Shown here: one piece after another, positions 28,040 to 36,352 of the stretch
Numbering within the stretch: position 1 is the stretch's first letter
How the letters are laid out: each line of letters opens with the position of its first letter
NCBI RefSeq assembly: GCF_026130605.1
Contig: NZ_JANFAU010000001.1
Location: 62,001 to 126,000, forward strand
Direction of reading: 5' to 3'
Length of the DNA stretch: 64,000 bases
Origin: Sphingomonas lycopersici
GTDB lineage: Bacteria; Pseudomonadota; Alphaproteobacteria; Sphingomonadales; Sphingomonadaceae
Made by a program: the position numbers and the translations under genes
The notes under the pieces: generated by a model
What the model saw: the letters and a program-made list of their open reading frames with translations, nothing else
The model's database searches: none
What the model was told of the DNA's origin: nothing

Positions 28040-28513
28040 CCGCGTCCGTTTCGACTATGGGCCACCGCGCCTCCCGTCGAGGGCGGCCCGTGCCGGCCGG
28101 TGCCCTCCACCGCCAGATTGATCGGCCGGGGCTGATGATTCAATCCCCCGATCACGGGATGCCTCTCACGTCACGAACGACGATTGCCTTTGGTATCGCA
28201 CTTAGACGACCGGCATCACAGCAAAATGGTGGAGCAATCTCTATATTCACTGTCGGAAGTTTAAAGAGTAACTACAACAATGTTTATAGGCTTCGGCACG
28301 ATTTTACATCGCTGTTAAACCCATTCTACCGAGTCGATAGTTTCGATTGTCGCGATGGCATCTCGAATCGACAATCGCCTGTAAGCGAAGGAACTTGGCG
28401 CGGTTGGCAATCAATATTTTAACATCGATGTAACAATCGCTCGAAATGAACGAATTCATAACGATCTGCCAGCATAGGCCCGGCCGTTCACGTGTACGAA
28501 TGGACGAATCGGA
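28040..28513. other. AT-rich upstream region of the MHYT-GGDEF-EAL gene
   Basis: 474 bases with no gene. It contains a perfect 9-bp inverted repeat, CGATTGTCG (28344-28352) and CGACAATCG (28369-28377), 25 bp apart between arm starts, in a stretch clearly richer in A+T than its surroundings. This is a plausible operator for one of the divergent transcripts (response regulator at 28039, GGDEF-EAL gene at 28514). Confidence 0.45.
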
Positions 28514-30862
28514 ATGCGCTTTGCTTTGTGCCTGACCCAGGAGCACAATCTTTGGCTGGTCGGCCTGGCAGCGGTCATCTGCCTGCTCGGGTCTCACATC
28601 ACTTTCCGGCTTTTGCAGCGCCTGCGGCACGCCGAAGAGGGCACGCGCGTCGCGTGGACCTTCATGGGCGCGGTCGCCACCGGCGCGACGATCTGGTGTA
28701 CCCATTTCGTCGCGATGATCGCGTACCAGCCGGGCATCCCCGTGGAATATGAGCCGATCTTGACCGGCGCCTCGCTCGGCCTTGCGATCCTCGGGAGCGC
28801 GCTGGCGCTATGGGTCGCCAATCACGATTTCCGCGCCGCCGGTGCATTGGGCGGGATGATCTTCGGGCTCGCCGTGACGGCCATGCACTATACCGGCATG
28901 CAGGCATTTGCGGTACGCGGCGTGATATTCTGGTCCGCGCACTATGTTGCCGCATCGATTGCCGGCGCGGTCCTATTCGGCGCCCTGGCGTTCCATCGCG
29001 GTCATGCGGCGGGCCGAAGAGATCCGGTCTGGGCGCCGGCCGCGCTGATGGTGCTTTGCATCATCATCCTCCATTTCACGGCGATGGCCGCGATCGAGAT
29101 CGTTCCGTTCGCGCCGCGCGACGGCGAGCTCACCGCGAGCGCGGCAAACCTCGCAATGGCCTTCGCGGTAACCGGCGTCGGCCTTTTGATCCTGGGCACG
29201 GCGTTGTGCAGCCACGCGCTCGAGGCACAATCGCTCGCGCAGGCGCGCCGCCGGCTGGTCGAGCTTTTGGAAGGCAGTGTGGATGGCATGATCGTCGAAC
29301 AGGATGGACACATCGTCGCGACGAATGCAGCCTTTGCATCGCTCGCCGGGGTCGACCATGACGAGATTGTCGGCGGCGCGTTGAGCAAGTGGATTCCGGA
29401 TATAGACAGAGTCCCGATCGGCGCGCTCACCCAGGCGACCCTCGCGGCCGGCGACCAGCGATCGATACCGGTCGAGGTCGCGCTGCGAAAAGATGATCAG
29501 CAGGCGCGGCCGAGCATGATCTATGCCGTTCGCGATCTGCGCCCGCGGCTCGCGCAGGAGCGACGCATCGCGCATCTCGCTCGCAACGACAGCCTGACCG
29601 GGCTGCCCAATCGCGCCTCGTTCCTCGAATGGCTCACCAGGCAGACCGATGAGAATGGCCCGTGCGCGCCGCTCGCATTGCTGTCGATCGATCTGGACCG
29701 CTTCAAGGAGGTCAACGACGTTCATGGCCATGCCGCCGGCGATCAATTGCTGATCACCATCGCAGAGCGGATGAAGGCGGCGATACGGCCGGGCGAATTC
29801 GTCGCGCGGCTCGGAGGCGACGAGTTCGTTGCGCTCATGACGCTGCAGGAACGCGAGGATGCGCTCGAACTGGTCGACCGCCTGCGCGACGCGGTGACTG
29901 CGCCGGTCGATCTCGACGGCAACCAGCTTTCCTGCGGGTTGAGCGCTGGCGTGGCGCTGTGGCCGCAGGATGCGCGCGAGATATCCTCGCTGATCAACAA
30001 TGCCGATCTCGCCATGTATCGGGCCAAGGCATCTCTCACCACCGATGTGTGCTTCTACGAAGAGGCGATGGACAAGGCCGTCCGCGCGCGTCGCCGGATG
30101 GTGCAGGAGCTGCGCGAGGCGCTCGATCAAGGGCATTTATGCATCCATTGGCAAGTCCAGACCGCCGTTCGGACCGGCGATATTACCGGCTACGAGGCAT
30201 TGGTGCGGTGGATTCGGGATGACGGGACGACGACCTCCCCCGAAGAATTCATTCCCATCGCCGAGCAATCGGGTCTTATCCTGCCGATCGGCGAATGGGT
30301 GCTTCGCACCGCCTGCGCGGAAGCGGCGGGGTGGCGGGAGCCTCACAAGATTGCGGTCAATCTGTCGCCGGTGCAACTCGGCCATGTCGATTTGCCGCGG
30401 CTCATCCATCAGATTCTGCTTGAAACCGGCTTGCCGCCGTCGCGCCTCGAACTCGAAATCACCGAAACCGCGATGATCGCCGATTTCGACCGGACGACCC
30501 ATGTCCTCCGGCAAATCAAGGCGCTGGGCGTGGCGGTGGCGATGGATGATTTCGGCACCGGCTATTCGTCGCTCTCCACGCTGCGCGCCTTCCCCTTCGA
30601 CAAGATCAAGCTCGACCGGTCGTTCATGACCGAACTCGACGGCGCCCCCCAGTCGGCAGCGATCATCCGTGCCGTTCTCGCCTTGGGAAGCAGTCTCGAC
30701 ATTCCGGTGCTCGCCGAAGGCGTCGAAACGCACGATCAACTCGTATTCCTGCGCGAACAAGGGTGCGACGAGGCGCAAGGCTATCTGCTCGGGCGGCCGC
30801 ATCCGACCGTCGAGGGCGCGAAATCAAGCCGCCCCGTCGGAATCTGGCACGACGCCGCATGA
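28514..30862 (+). CDS. MHYT-PAS-GGDEF-EAL cyclic-di-GMP protein
   Basis: 782 residues. The N-terminal MHYT sensor has seven TM helices with the expected motifs (CTHFVAM, MHYTGM, LHFTAM), which are thought to bind copper and sense O2, CO or NO. A PAS-like segment follows (about 245-340). The GGDEF domain keeps the active-site RLGGDEF and the EAL domain keeps GYEALVRW, MDDFGTGYSSL and VLAEGVET. Both cyclase and phosphodiesterase active sites look intact. It lies next to the respiratory genes, consistent with gas or redox sensing. Confidence 0.92.
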   Translation: MRFALCLTQEHNLWLVGLAAVICLLGSHITFRLLQRLRHAEEGTRVAWTFMGAVATGATIWCTHFVAMIAYQPGIPVEYEPILTGASLGLAILGSALALWVANHDFRAAGALGGMIFGLAVTAMHYTGMQAFAVRGVIFWSAHYVAASIAGAVLFGALAFHRGHAAGRRDPVWAPAALMVLCIIILHFTAMAAIEIVPFAPRDGELTASAANLAMAFAVTGVGLLILGTALCSHALEAQSLAQARRRLVELLEGSVDGMIVEQDGHIVATNAAFASLAGVDHDEIVGGALSKWIPDIDRVPIGALTQATLAAGDQRSIPVEVALRKDDQQARPSMIYAVRDLRPRLAQERRIAHLARNDSLTGLPNRASFLEWLTRQTDENGPCAPLALLSIDLDRFKEVNDVHGHAAGDQLLITIAERMKAAIRPGEFVARLGGDEFVALMTLQEREDALELVDRLRDAVTAPVDLDGNQLSCGLSAGVALWPQDAREISSLINNADLAMYRAKASLTTDVCFYEEAMDKAVRARRRMVQELREALDQGHLCIHWQVQTAVRTGDITGYEALVRWIRDDGTTTSPEEFIPIAEQSGLILPIGEWVLRTACAEAAGWREPHKIAVNLSPVQLGHVDLPRLIHQILLETGLPPSRLELEITETAMIADFDRTTHVLRQIKALGVAVAMDDFGTGYSSLSTLRAFPFDKIKLDRSFMTELDGAPQSAAIIRAVLALGSSLDIPVLAEGVETHDQLVFLREQGCDEAQGYLLGRPHPTVEGAKSSRPVGIWHDAA

Positions 30863-30979
30863 CGCGCCTGGGGACGGATTCTCGCAACGGGGATGAACTC
30901 CACCCCAAATTAGGTGATAATCGATGCGGTCGGGACTATTTCCCGTCGCCATTTATAAGAATCAGCGACGCCGAGCCGG

Positions 30980-31012
30980 GACAATTTGTCCACGTTGCGA
31001 GGACCTATTGTC
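30980..31012. promoter_or_regulatory. paired palindromes upstream of the YdeP-type gene
   Basis: GACAATTTGTC (30980-30990) is identical to the first site upstream of the MFS gene. GACCTATTGTC (31002-31012) has one mismatch. Centres are 22 bp apart. Unlike the other four loci, no -24/-12 element with GG-N10-GC spacing follows. A TATAAT at 31038-31043 suggests a sigma-70 promoter instead. Confidence 0.6.
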
Positions 31013-31077
31013 CATAGCAAACCGCTATGGAACGCTCCTATAATGAAGCGATCATAGGCATCTTGGAATGCGTCGTT

Positions 31078-33345
31078 ATGGCTGAGGACGCCCCCCGCTT
31101 CAAACCCTACGACCATCCTGCGGGTGGCTGGGGCGCTGCCGCCGCAACGGCGAAGGTGCTGCTCGAGCAGAGCGTCGTCACCAAGGGCTCGCGCGCGCTT
31201 CTGGCGATGAACCAGCCGGGTGGTTTCAAATGCCCGAGCTGCGCCTTTCCCGATGCCGATTGCAAGAAGACGCTCGAATTCTGCGAAAATGGCGCGAAGG
31301 CGCTGGCGCACGAGGCGACCAAATTCCGCGTCACGCGCGATTTCTTCGCGCAGCACACCGTCACCGAATTGATGGAGAAATCGGATTACTGGCTCGAGAT
31401 GCAGGGCCGTCTTACCGAGCCGATGCGATATGATGCCGCGAGCGACTGCTATGTCCCGATCAGCTGGGACGCGGCGTTCGGTCTGATCGGGCAGCATCTG
31501 CGTGCGCTGGAAAGCCCGCATCATGCCGAATTCTACACCTCGGGCCGCACCCCCAATGAGGCGGCTTTCCTTTATTCGATCTTCGTCCGGCAATACGGGA
31601 CCAACAATTTCCCCGATTGCTCGAACATGTGCCACGAGCCGACCAGCCGCGGACTTCCGCCCGCAATCGGGGTCGGCAAGGGCACGGTGGTGCTCGAGGA
31701 CTTCGAACATGCCGAGGCGATCTTCGTCATCGGCCAGAATACCGGCACCAATTCGCCGCGGATGATGACCAACCTCGTCGAGGCGCGCAAGCGTGGCGCG
31801 CCGATCGTGGCGGTCAACCCGATGCCCGAGCGCGCGCTGATCCGCTTCACCGAGCCGCAGGACGTCCTGCAGATGGCGACGTTCGGCTCGACCGCGATCG
31901 CCAGCGAATTCGTCCACATCAAGATCGGCGGCGACCTTGCGCTGATCAAAGGCATGATGAAGGTGATGTTCGAGCGCGAGGCGAAGGGCGAGACCATTCT
32001 CGACCACGCTTTCCTTGCCGAGCATACGATCGGCATGGAAGCGGTGCGCGACGAGGTGATGTCGCTCGACTGGAGCGCGATCGTCGAGCATTCGGGCCTC
32101 GAGGAAGCGCAGATCCGCCGCTGCGCGGAAATCTATATCCGCTCGAAGGCGACGATCATCTGCTACGGCATGGGCCTCACCCAGCATCAGTTCGGCTCAC
32201 AGCTCCTCCAGCAGGTCGCCAACCTCCTCCTGCTCAAGGGAAATTTCGGCAAGCCCGGCGCGGGTATTTCGCCGATCCGCGGCCATTCCAACGTTCAGGG
32301 CGATCGCACCGTCGGGATCGACGAAAAGCCGAGCCAGGAATATCTCGACCGCGTTCGCGATGTATTCGGCTTCGATCCGCCGCGTGAGCACGGACATCAT
32401 ACGATCGAAACGGTCGAGGCGATGCACGACGGCACCGCCAAAGTGTTCATCGGCATGGGCGGCAATTTCGTCCGCGCGATCCCCGATACCGAGCGCTCCT
32501 ATGAGGCGATGCGCAAGCTCGCGCTGACCGTCGGGATCGCCACCAAGCTCAATCGCGGCCATCTCGTTCATGGCAAGGACGCGCTGATCCTCCCGGTGGT
32601 CGCGCGCTCCGAGCGGATCGAGACCTCACTGGGCGAGCAATTCGTCACGATCGAGGATTCGATGTCGAACGTGACCGCGTCGCGCGGCGTGCTCGCGCCC
32701 GCAAGCCCCGATCTCAAGCCCGAGGTTGAGATCGTCTGCCGCATGGCAATGGCCGCGCTGCCGGGAAGTGTTATCCCGTGGGATCGCTATATCGATGATT
32801 ATTCGCTGATCCGCGACAAGATCGCCGAGGTCTATCCCGAAATCTACGCGGATTTTTCCGAGCGGATCAAGGATCCCAAGGGTTTCCATCTCGATATTCC
32901 GCCGCGCCGGCTGGTCTGGCCGACCCCCAACGGAAAGGCGAACTTCCTCCCTTTGCCGGGGCTCGACGTCAACGAGCCGGTCGCCGATCCCGCCATGCTA
33001 CGGCTCGCGACGGTGCGCTCGCACGACCAGTTCAACACGACGATCTACAGCTACAACGACCGTTATCGCGGCGTGTACAACGATCGCATGGTTCTCTTCA
33101 TGAACGAGGACGACCGGATCGCGCGCGGCATTGAGGCACGTTCGCAGGTCGCGCTCGAAACGATCAGCAGCGATGGCGTGCGCCGGCGGGTCGATGCGCT
33201 GACCGTGATCGACTATCCGATGCCGCGCGGCGCGGTCGCCGGCTATTATCCGGAACTCAACCCGTTGTTGCCGCTCGATTATTACGATCGCATCAGCGGG
33301 ACGCCGGCGGCAAAGTCGATTCCCGTGCGCGTGGTGGCTGCCTAG
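31078..33345 (+). CDS. FdhF/YdeP family molybdopterin oxidoreductase
   Basis: 755 residues from ATG 31078, chosen because the family begins close to KPYDHPAGGWGA; an in-frame ATG at 31027 adds 17 residues. Near the N-terminus is a Cys cluster (FKCPSCAFPDADC) and later the molybdenum-site region SNMCHEPTSRGL. Further MGD-binding segments follow (IGQNTGTNSPRM, GKPGAGISPIRGHSNVQGDRT). YdeP-type enzymes resemble formate dehydrogenase H and have been linked to acid resistance. FdhD (13804) is the likely maturation factor. It is followed by cydAB, suggesting electrons pass to quinone. Confidence 0.88.
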   Translation: MAEDAPRFKPYDHPAGGWGAAAATAKVLLEQSVVTKGSRALLAMNQPGGFKCPSCAFPDADCKKTLEFCENGAKALAHEATKFRVTRDFFAQHTVTELMEKSDYWLEMQGRLTEPMRYDAASDCYVPISWDAAFGLIGQHLRALESPHHAEFYTSGRTPNEAAFLYSIFVRQYGTNNFPDCSNMCHEPTSRGLPPAIGVGKGTVVLEDFEHAEAIFVIGQNTGTNSPRMMTNLVEARKRGAPIVAVNPMPERALIRFTEPQDVLQMATFGSTAIASEFVHIKIGGDLALIKGMMKVMFEREAKGETILDHAFLAEHTIGMEAVRDEVMSLDWSAIVEHSGLEEAQIRRCAEIYIRSKATIICYGMGLTQHQFGSQLLQQVANLLLLKGNFGKPGAGISPIRGHSNVQGDRTVGIDEKPSQEYLDRVRDVFGFDPPREHGHHTIETVEAMHDGTAKVFIGMGGNFVRAIPDTERSYEAMRKLALTVGIATKLNRGHLVHGKDALILPVVARSERIETSLGEQFVTIEDSMSNVTASRGVLAPASPDLKPEVEIVCRMAMAALPGSVIPWDRYIDDYSLIRDKIAEVYPEIYADFSERIKDPKGFHLDIPPRRLVWPTPNGKANFLPLPGLDVNEPVADPAMLRLATVRSHDQFNTTIYSYNDRYRGVYNDRMVLFMNEDDRIARGIEARSQVALETISSDGVRRRVDALTVIDYPMPRGAVAGYYPELNPLLPLDYYDRISGTPAAKSIPVRVVAA

Positions 33346-33415
33346 CGCCACGCCCCGCCGCTCAGCTCTTTCGTCAATGGGGCAATGACGAACAAGGAAC
33401 AGGGGGACAGAGCCT

Positions 33416-34828
33416 GTGATTGCGAACCTCGATCCCGTTACGCTGGCGCGTGCGCAATTCGCATTCACGATCTCCTATCACTTCATCTTTCCATCCTTCT
33501 CGATCGGGCTTGCGAGCTATCTCATGGTGCTCGAGGGGCTGTGGCTGAAGACCGGAAACGGCGTTTATGCCAATCTCTATCGCTATTGGCTGAAGATCTT
33601 CGCCGTCGTGTTCGGGATGGGCGTCGTCTCCGGTGTCGTGATGTCCTATCAGTTCGGCACCAATTGGTCGGCCTTCTCGACCAAGGCGGGTCCGATCGTC
33701 GGCCCGCTGATGGCCTATGAGGTTCTTACCGCATTTTTCCTCGAGGCCGGTTTTCTCGGCGTCATGCTCTTCGGCATCAGCAGGGTCGGCAAGGGGCTCC
33801 ACTTCTTCGCCACCTGCATGGTCGCGCTGGGCACGCTCATCTCGGCGACCTGGATCATTTCGGTCAACAGCTGGATGCAGACCCCGGCGGGCTATGCGAT
33901 CAACGTCAAGGGACAATTCGTACCGGCGGGATCGTGGCTCCCGATCATCTTCACCGCAAGCTTCCCCTATCGCCTCGTCCACACCGTGATCGCCTCCTAT
34001 CTGACGACGGCGATGGCGGTCGGCGCGGTCGGCGCCTGGCATCTGCTCAAGGATCCGGCCAATCGCGGCGCCCGCAAGATGTTCTCGATGGCGATGTGGA
34101 TGGCCGCGATCGTCGCGCCGATCCAGATTCTCGCCGGGGACCAGCATGGCCTCAACACGCTCGAACATCAGCCCGCCAAGGTGCTCGCGATGGAGGGGGA
34201 CTATGAGCCGAGCCCCGATGGCGCGCCGCTGATCCTGTTCGGGTTGCCGAGCAACGACGAGGGCCGGGTCCGTTACGAGGTCGCGGTGCCGCATATCGGG
34301 TCGCTGATCCTCAAGCATGACCCCCATGCACCGCTTCCCGGGCTCAAGGACTATCCGCGGGACATCTGGCCGCCGGCACCGATCATCTTCTGGTCGTTCC
34401 GGATCATGGTCGCGCTCGGGTTCGCGATGCTCGGATTGGGGCTGTGGAGCCTGCTGGCGCGCGTGCGTGGCAAGCTCTACGACTGGCGCTGGCTCAAACG
34501 CGCTGCGATCCTCATGGGCCCCTCGGGCTTCGTCGCGGTCATCGCCGGGTGGGTCACGACCGAAGTGGGGCGGCAACCCTTCACGATATATGGACTATTG
34601 CGGACGGCGCAGTCGCATTCGCCGATCGGGGCGCCTGCGGTCGCGGTTTCGCTGCTCGCCTTCGTGATCGTCTATTTCACAGCCTTTGGCGCGGGCATCT
34701 TCTATCTGCTCCGGCTCATGTCCAAGCCCCCGCTCGCCGGTGAACCCGAACCCCAGCCGATACCGCAGCGGGCAGCGGGAATCACGCCGGCGGCAAGCGT
34801 TGCCGCACATCTTCCCGGGGAGGCATGA
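33416..34828 (+). CDS. cydA: cytochrome bd ubiquinol oxidase subunit I (CIO type)
   Basis: 470 residues from GTG 33416. Heme and quinol-site features are present: YHFIFPSFSIGLA near residue 22 (heme b595/b558 region His), FPYRLVHTVIASYLTT and EVGRQPFTIYG. The Q loop is short, as in the cyanide-insensitive oxidase (CioA) subgroup. It reduces O2 to water using quinol with high affinity, in the inner membrane. It follows the YdeP-type gene by 70 bases and precedes cydB, so probably one transcript. Confidence 0.93.
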   Translation: MIANLDPVTLARAQFAFTISYHFIFPSFSIGLASYLMVLEGLWLKTGNGVYANLYRYWLKIFAVVFGMGVVSGVVMSYQFGTNWSAFSTKAGPIVGPLMAYEVLTAFFLEAGFLGVMLFGISRVGKGLHFFATCMVALGTLISATWIISVNSWMQTPAGYAINVKGQFVPAGSWLPIIFTASFPYRLVHTVIASYLTTAMAVGAVGAWHLLKDPANRGARKMFSMAMWMAAIVAPIQILAGDQHGLNTLEHQPAKVLAMEGDYEPSPDGAPLILFGLPSNDEGRVRYEVAVPHIGSLILKHDPHAPLPGLKDYPRDIWPPAPIIFWSFRIMVALGFAMLGLGLWSLLARVRGKLYDWRWLKRAAILMGPSGFVAVIAGWVTTEVGRQPFTIYGLLRTAQSHSPIGAPAVAVSLLAFVIVYFTAFGAGIFYLLRLMSKPPLAGEPEPQPIPQRAAGITPAASVAAHLPGEA

Positions 34829-34831
34829 GCG

Positions 34832-35836
34832 ATGGCGCACGTCGACCTCACGATCGTCTGGGCAAGCATCGTCGGCTTTGCCGTCTTCGCTTATGTCGTG
34901 ATGGACGGATTCGATCTCGGGATCGGCATATTGTTTCCGATTTTCTCGGTCGGCGAGGAACGCGACCAGGCGATGAACTCGATCGCGCCGGTGTGGGACG
35001 GGAACGAGACCTGGCTGGTGCTGGGCGGCGGCGGGCTCTTTGCCGCCTTCCCGCTCGCTTATGCGATCATTCTGCCGGCGACCTATCCGCTGATGATCGC
35101 GATGCTGCTCGGGCTGGTCTTCCGCGGCGTGGCGTTCGAATTCCGCTGGCGTGATCCGCGCCACCGCCCGTTCTGGGACATCGCCTTTTCGCTCGGCTCG
35201 GTCACCGCGGCATTCGCCCAAGGGGTGACGCTCGGCGCGATCCTCCAGGGCATCGAGGTCCGCGGCGACGCTTATGCCGGCGGCTGGCTCGACTGGCTGA
35301 GCCCGTTCAGCCTGCTCACCGGCGTCGCGGTCGTTTTCGGTTACGCGCTGCTTGGCGCGACCTGGCTGATCTGGAAGACCGAATTGCGGTGCCAGCAGCG
35401 TGCGCGGCATCTAGCGCTCCCCGTGGGCGTGGCGACCTTGATCGCGCTGGCGGCGGTAAGCGCGGCGACGCCGTTCCTCCAATATGATTATTGGCATCGC
35501 TGGTTCGCATTGCCCGGCGTGCTCCTCACCGCGCAGGTTCCGTTGCTGGTGGCGATCTGTGCCGGCACCTTCTTCTGGAGTTTGAGACGCGGCGCCGAGC
35601 GCCTGCCGTTCTTCATGGCGCTGGCATTGTTCCTGCTGGGGTTTGTCGGGCTGGGGATCAGCATGTTCCCCTATGTCGTCCCGCGCGCCGTCACGATCTG
35701 GGATGCCGCCGCGCCCCCGCAGAGCCAGTCCTTCATGCTGGTCGGCTCAGTCATCATCATCCCGATCATTCTCGCTTACACCGGCTGGGCCTATTGGGTG
35801 TTTCGCGGCAAGGCCGGGACCGAGGGCTATCATTGA
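34832..35836 (+). CDS. cydB: cytochrome bd ubiquinol oxidase subunit II
   Basis: 334 residues, 8-9 TM helices. It begins with the family pattern VMDGFDLGIGILFPI and includes PVWDGNETWLVLGGGGLFAAFP and GLGISMFPYVVPRAVTIWDAA. Three bases separate it from cydA and it overlaps the next small gene by one base. It completes the bd oxidase with CydA. Confidence 0.93.
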   Translation: MAHVDLTIVWASIVGFAVFAYVVMDGFDLGIGILFPIFSVGEERDQAMNSIAPVWDGNETWLVLGGGGLFAAFPLAYAIILPATYPLMIAMLLGLVFRGVAFEFRWRDPRHRPFWDIAFSLGSVTAAFAQGVTLGAILQGIEVRGDAYAGGWLDWLSPFSLLTGVAVVFGYALLGATWLIWKTELRCQQRARHLALPVGVATLIALAAVSAATPFLQYDYWHRWFALPGVLLTAQVPLLVAICAGTFFWSLRRGAERLPFFMALALFLLGFVGLGISMFPYVVPRAVTIWDAAAPPQSQSFMLVGSVIIIPIILAYTGWAYWVFRGKAGTEGYH

Positions 35837-35952
35837 TGGCCGAACAAGCGCCTTTGTCGAAGCGGCTCGCGTGGATGGCCGCGATCTGGTGCGGCAGCGT
35901 CCTCGCGCTGGGGGCGGTCGCCGGCCTCATCCGCCTCGTGCTCAAGCCCTAG
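35836..35952 (+). CDS. DUF2474 single-helix protein of the bd oxidase
   Basis: 38 residues (MAEQAPLSKRLAWMAAIWCG...). One TM helix carries a W-x3-IWCGSVLALG pattern, typical of DUF2474, which almost always follows cydB. Its start is coupled to the cydB stop (TGATG). It is probably a small accessory subunit analogous to CydX. Confidence 0.8.
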   Translation: MAEQAPLSKRLAWMAAIWCGSVLALGAVAGLIRLVLKP

Positions 35953-35989
35953 CCAGGAAGGCGATAAGGGCCGGTAACGGAAATCCCCC

Positions 35990-36352
35990 TCAACCGGTAT
36001 CGGCAAGGCAATGTTCGAGCGCCGCCCTCACGTGATGGGGACGGAACGGCTTGTTCAACGTGCCGCCGGCCCCCGGCAGCAGACTGCCGTCGTCATACCC
36101 GCTCGCCAGGACGAAGGGGATCCGCCTGGCCTGCAGCAGCGCGGCGACGGAATGGCTGGTCCGGCCCTCGACATTGAGATCGAGGATCGCGGCATCGATC
36201 GCTTCGCTGCGCGCCAATCGCTCCGCTTCGGGGATATCGAAGGCGGGGCCGACGATCACGCAACGAAGGTCGGCAAGGATATCCTCGAGCAGCATCGCGA
36301 TGAGCGGTTCGTCGTCGACGATCAGGATCCGCTTGCCGTCGAGGGCGCTCAC
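35990..36352 (-). CDS. single-domain response regulator (CheY-like)
   Basis: 120 residues from GTG 36352: RILIVDDEPLIAMLLEDIL, phospho-Asp in AILDLNVEG, and NKPFRPHHV. There is no output domain. The start overlaps the stop of the hybrid kinase gene (GTGA), so it is the last gene of a KaiC-like/kinase/receiver operon and the probable phosphate sink or relay for that kinase. Confidence 0.88.
   Translation of the reverse strand: MSALDGKRILIVDDEPLIAMLLEDILADLRCVIVGPAFDIPEAERLARSEAIDAAILDLNVEGRTSHSVAALLQARRIPFVLASGYDDGSLLPGAGGTLNKPFRPHHVRAALEHCLADTG

Noticed and set aside
28420..28445. A TGGC...GGC sequence upstream of the GGDEF-EAL gene as a sigma-54 promoter
   Set aside because: The GG-to-GC spacing is not 10 bases, and no palindrome pair lies upstream.
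30910..32187. A 425-codon minus-strand frame opposite the YdeP-type gene
   Set aside because: Antisense shadow typical of GC-rich DNA. No ribosome site or domain motif.
33374..34576. A 400-codon minus-strand frame opposite cydA
   Set aside because: Antisense shadow; highly charged, repetitive composition.
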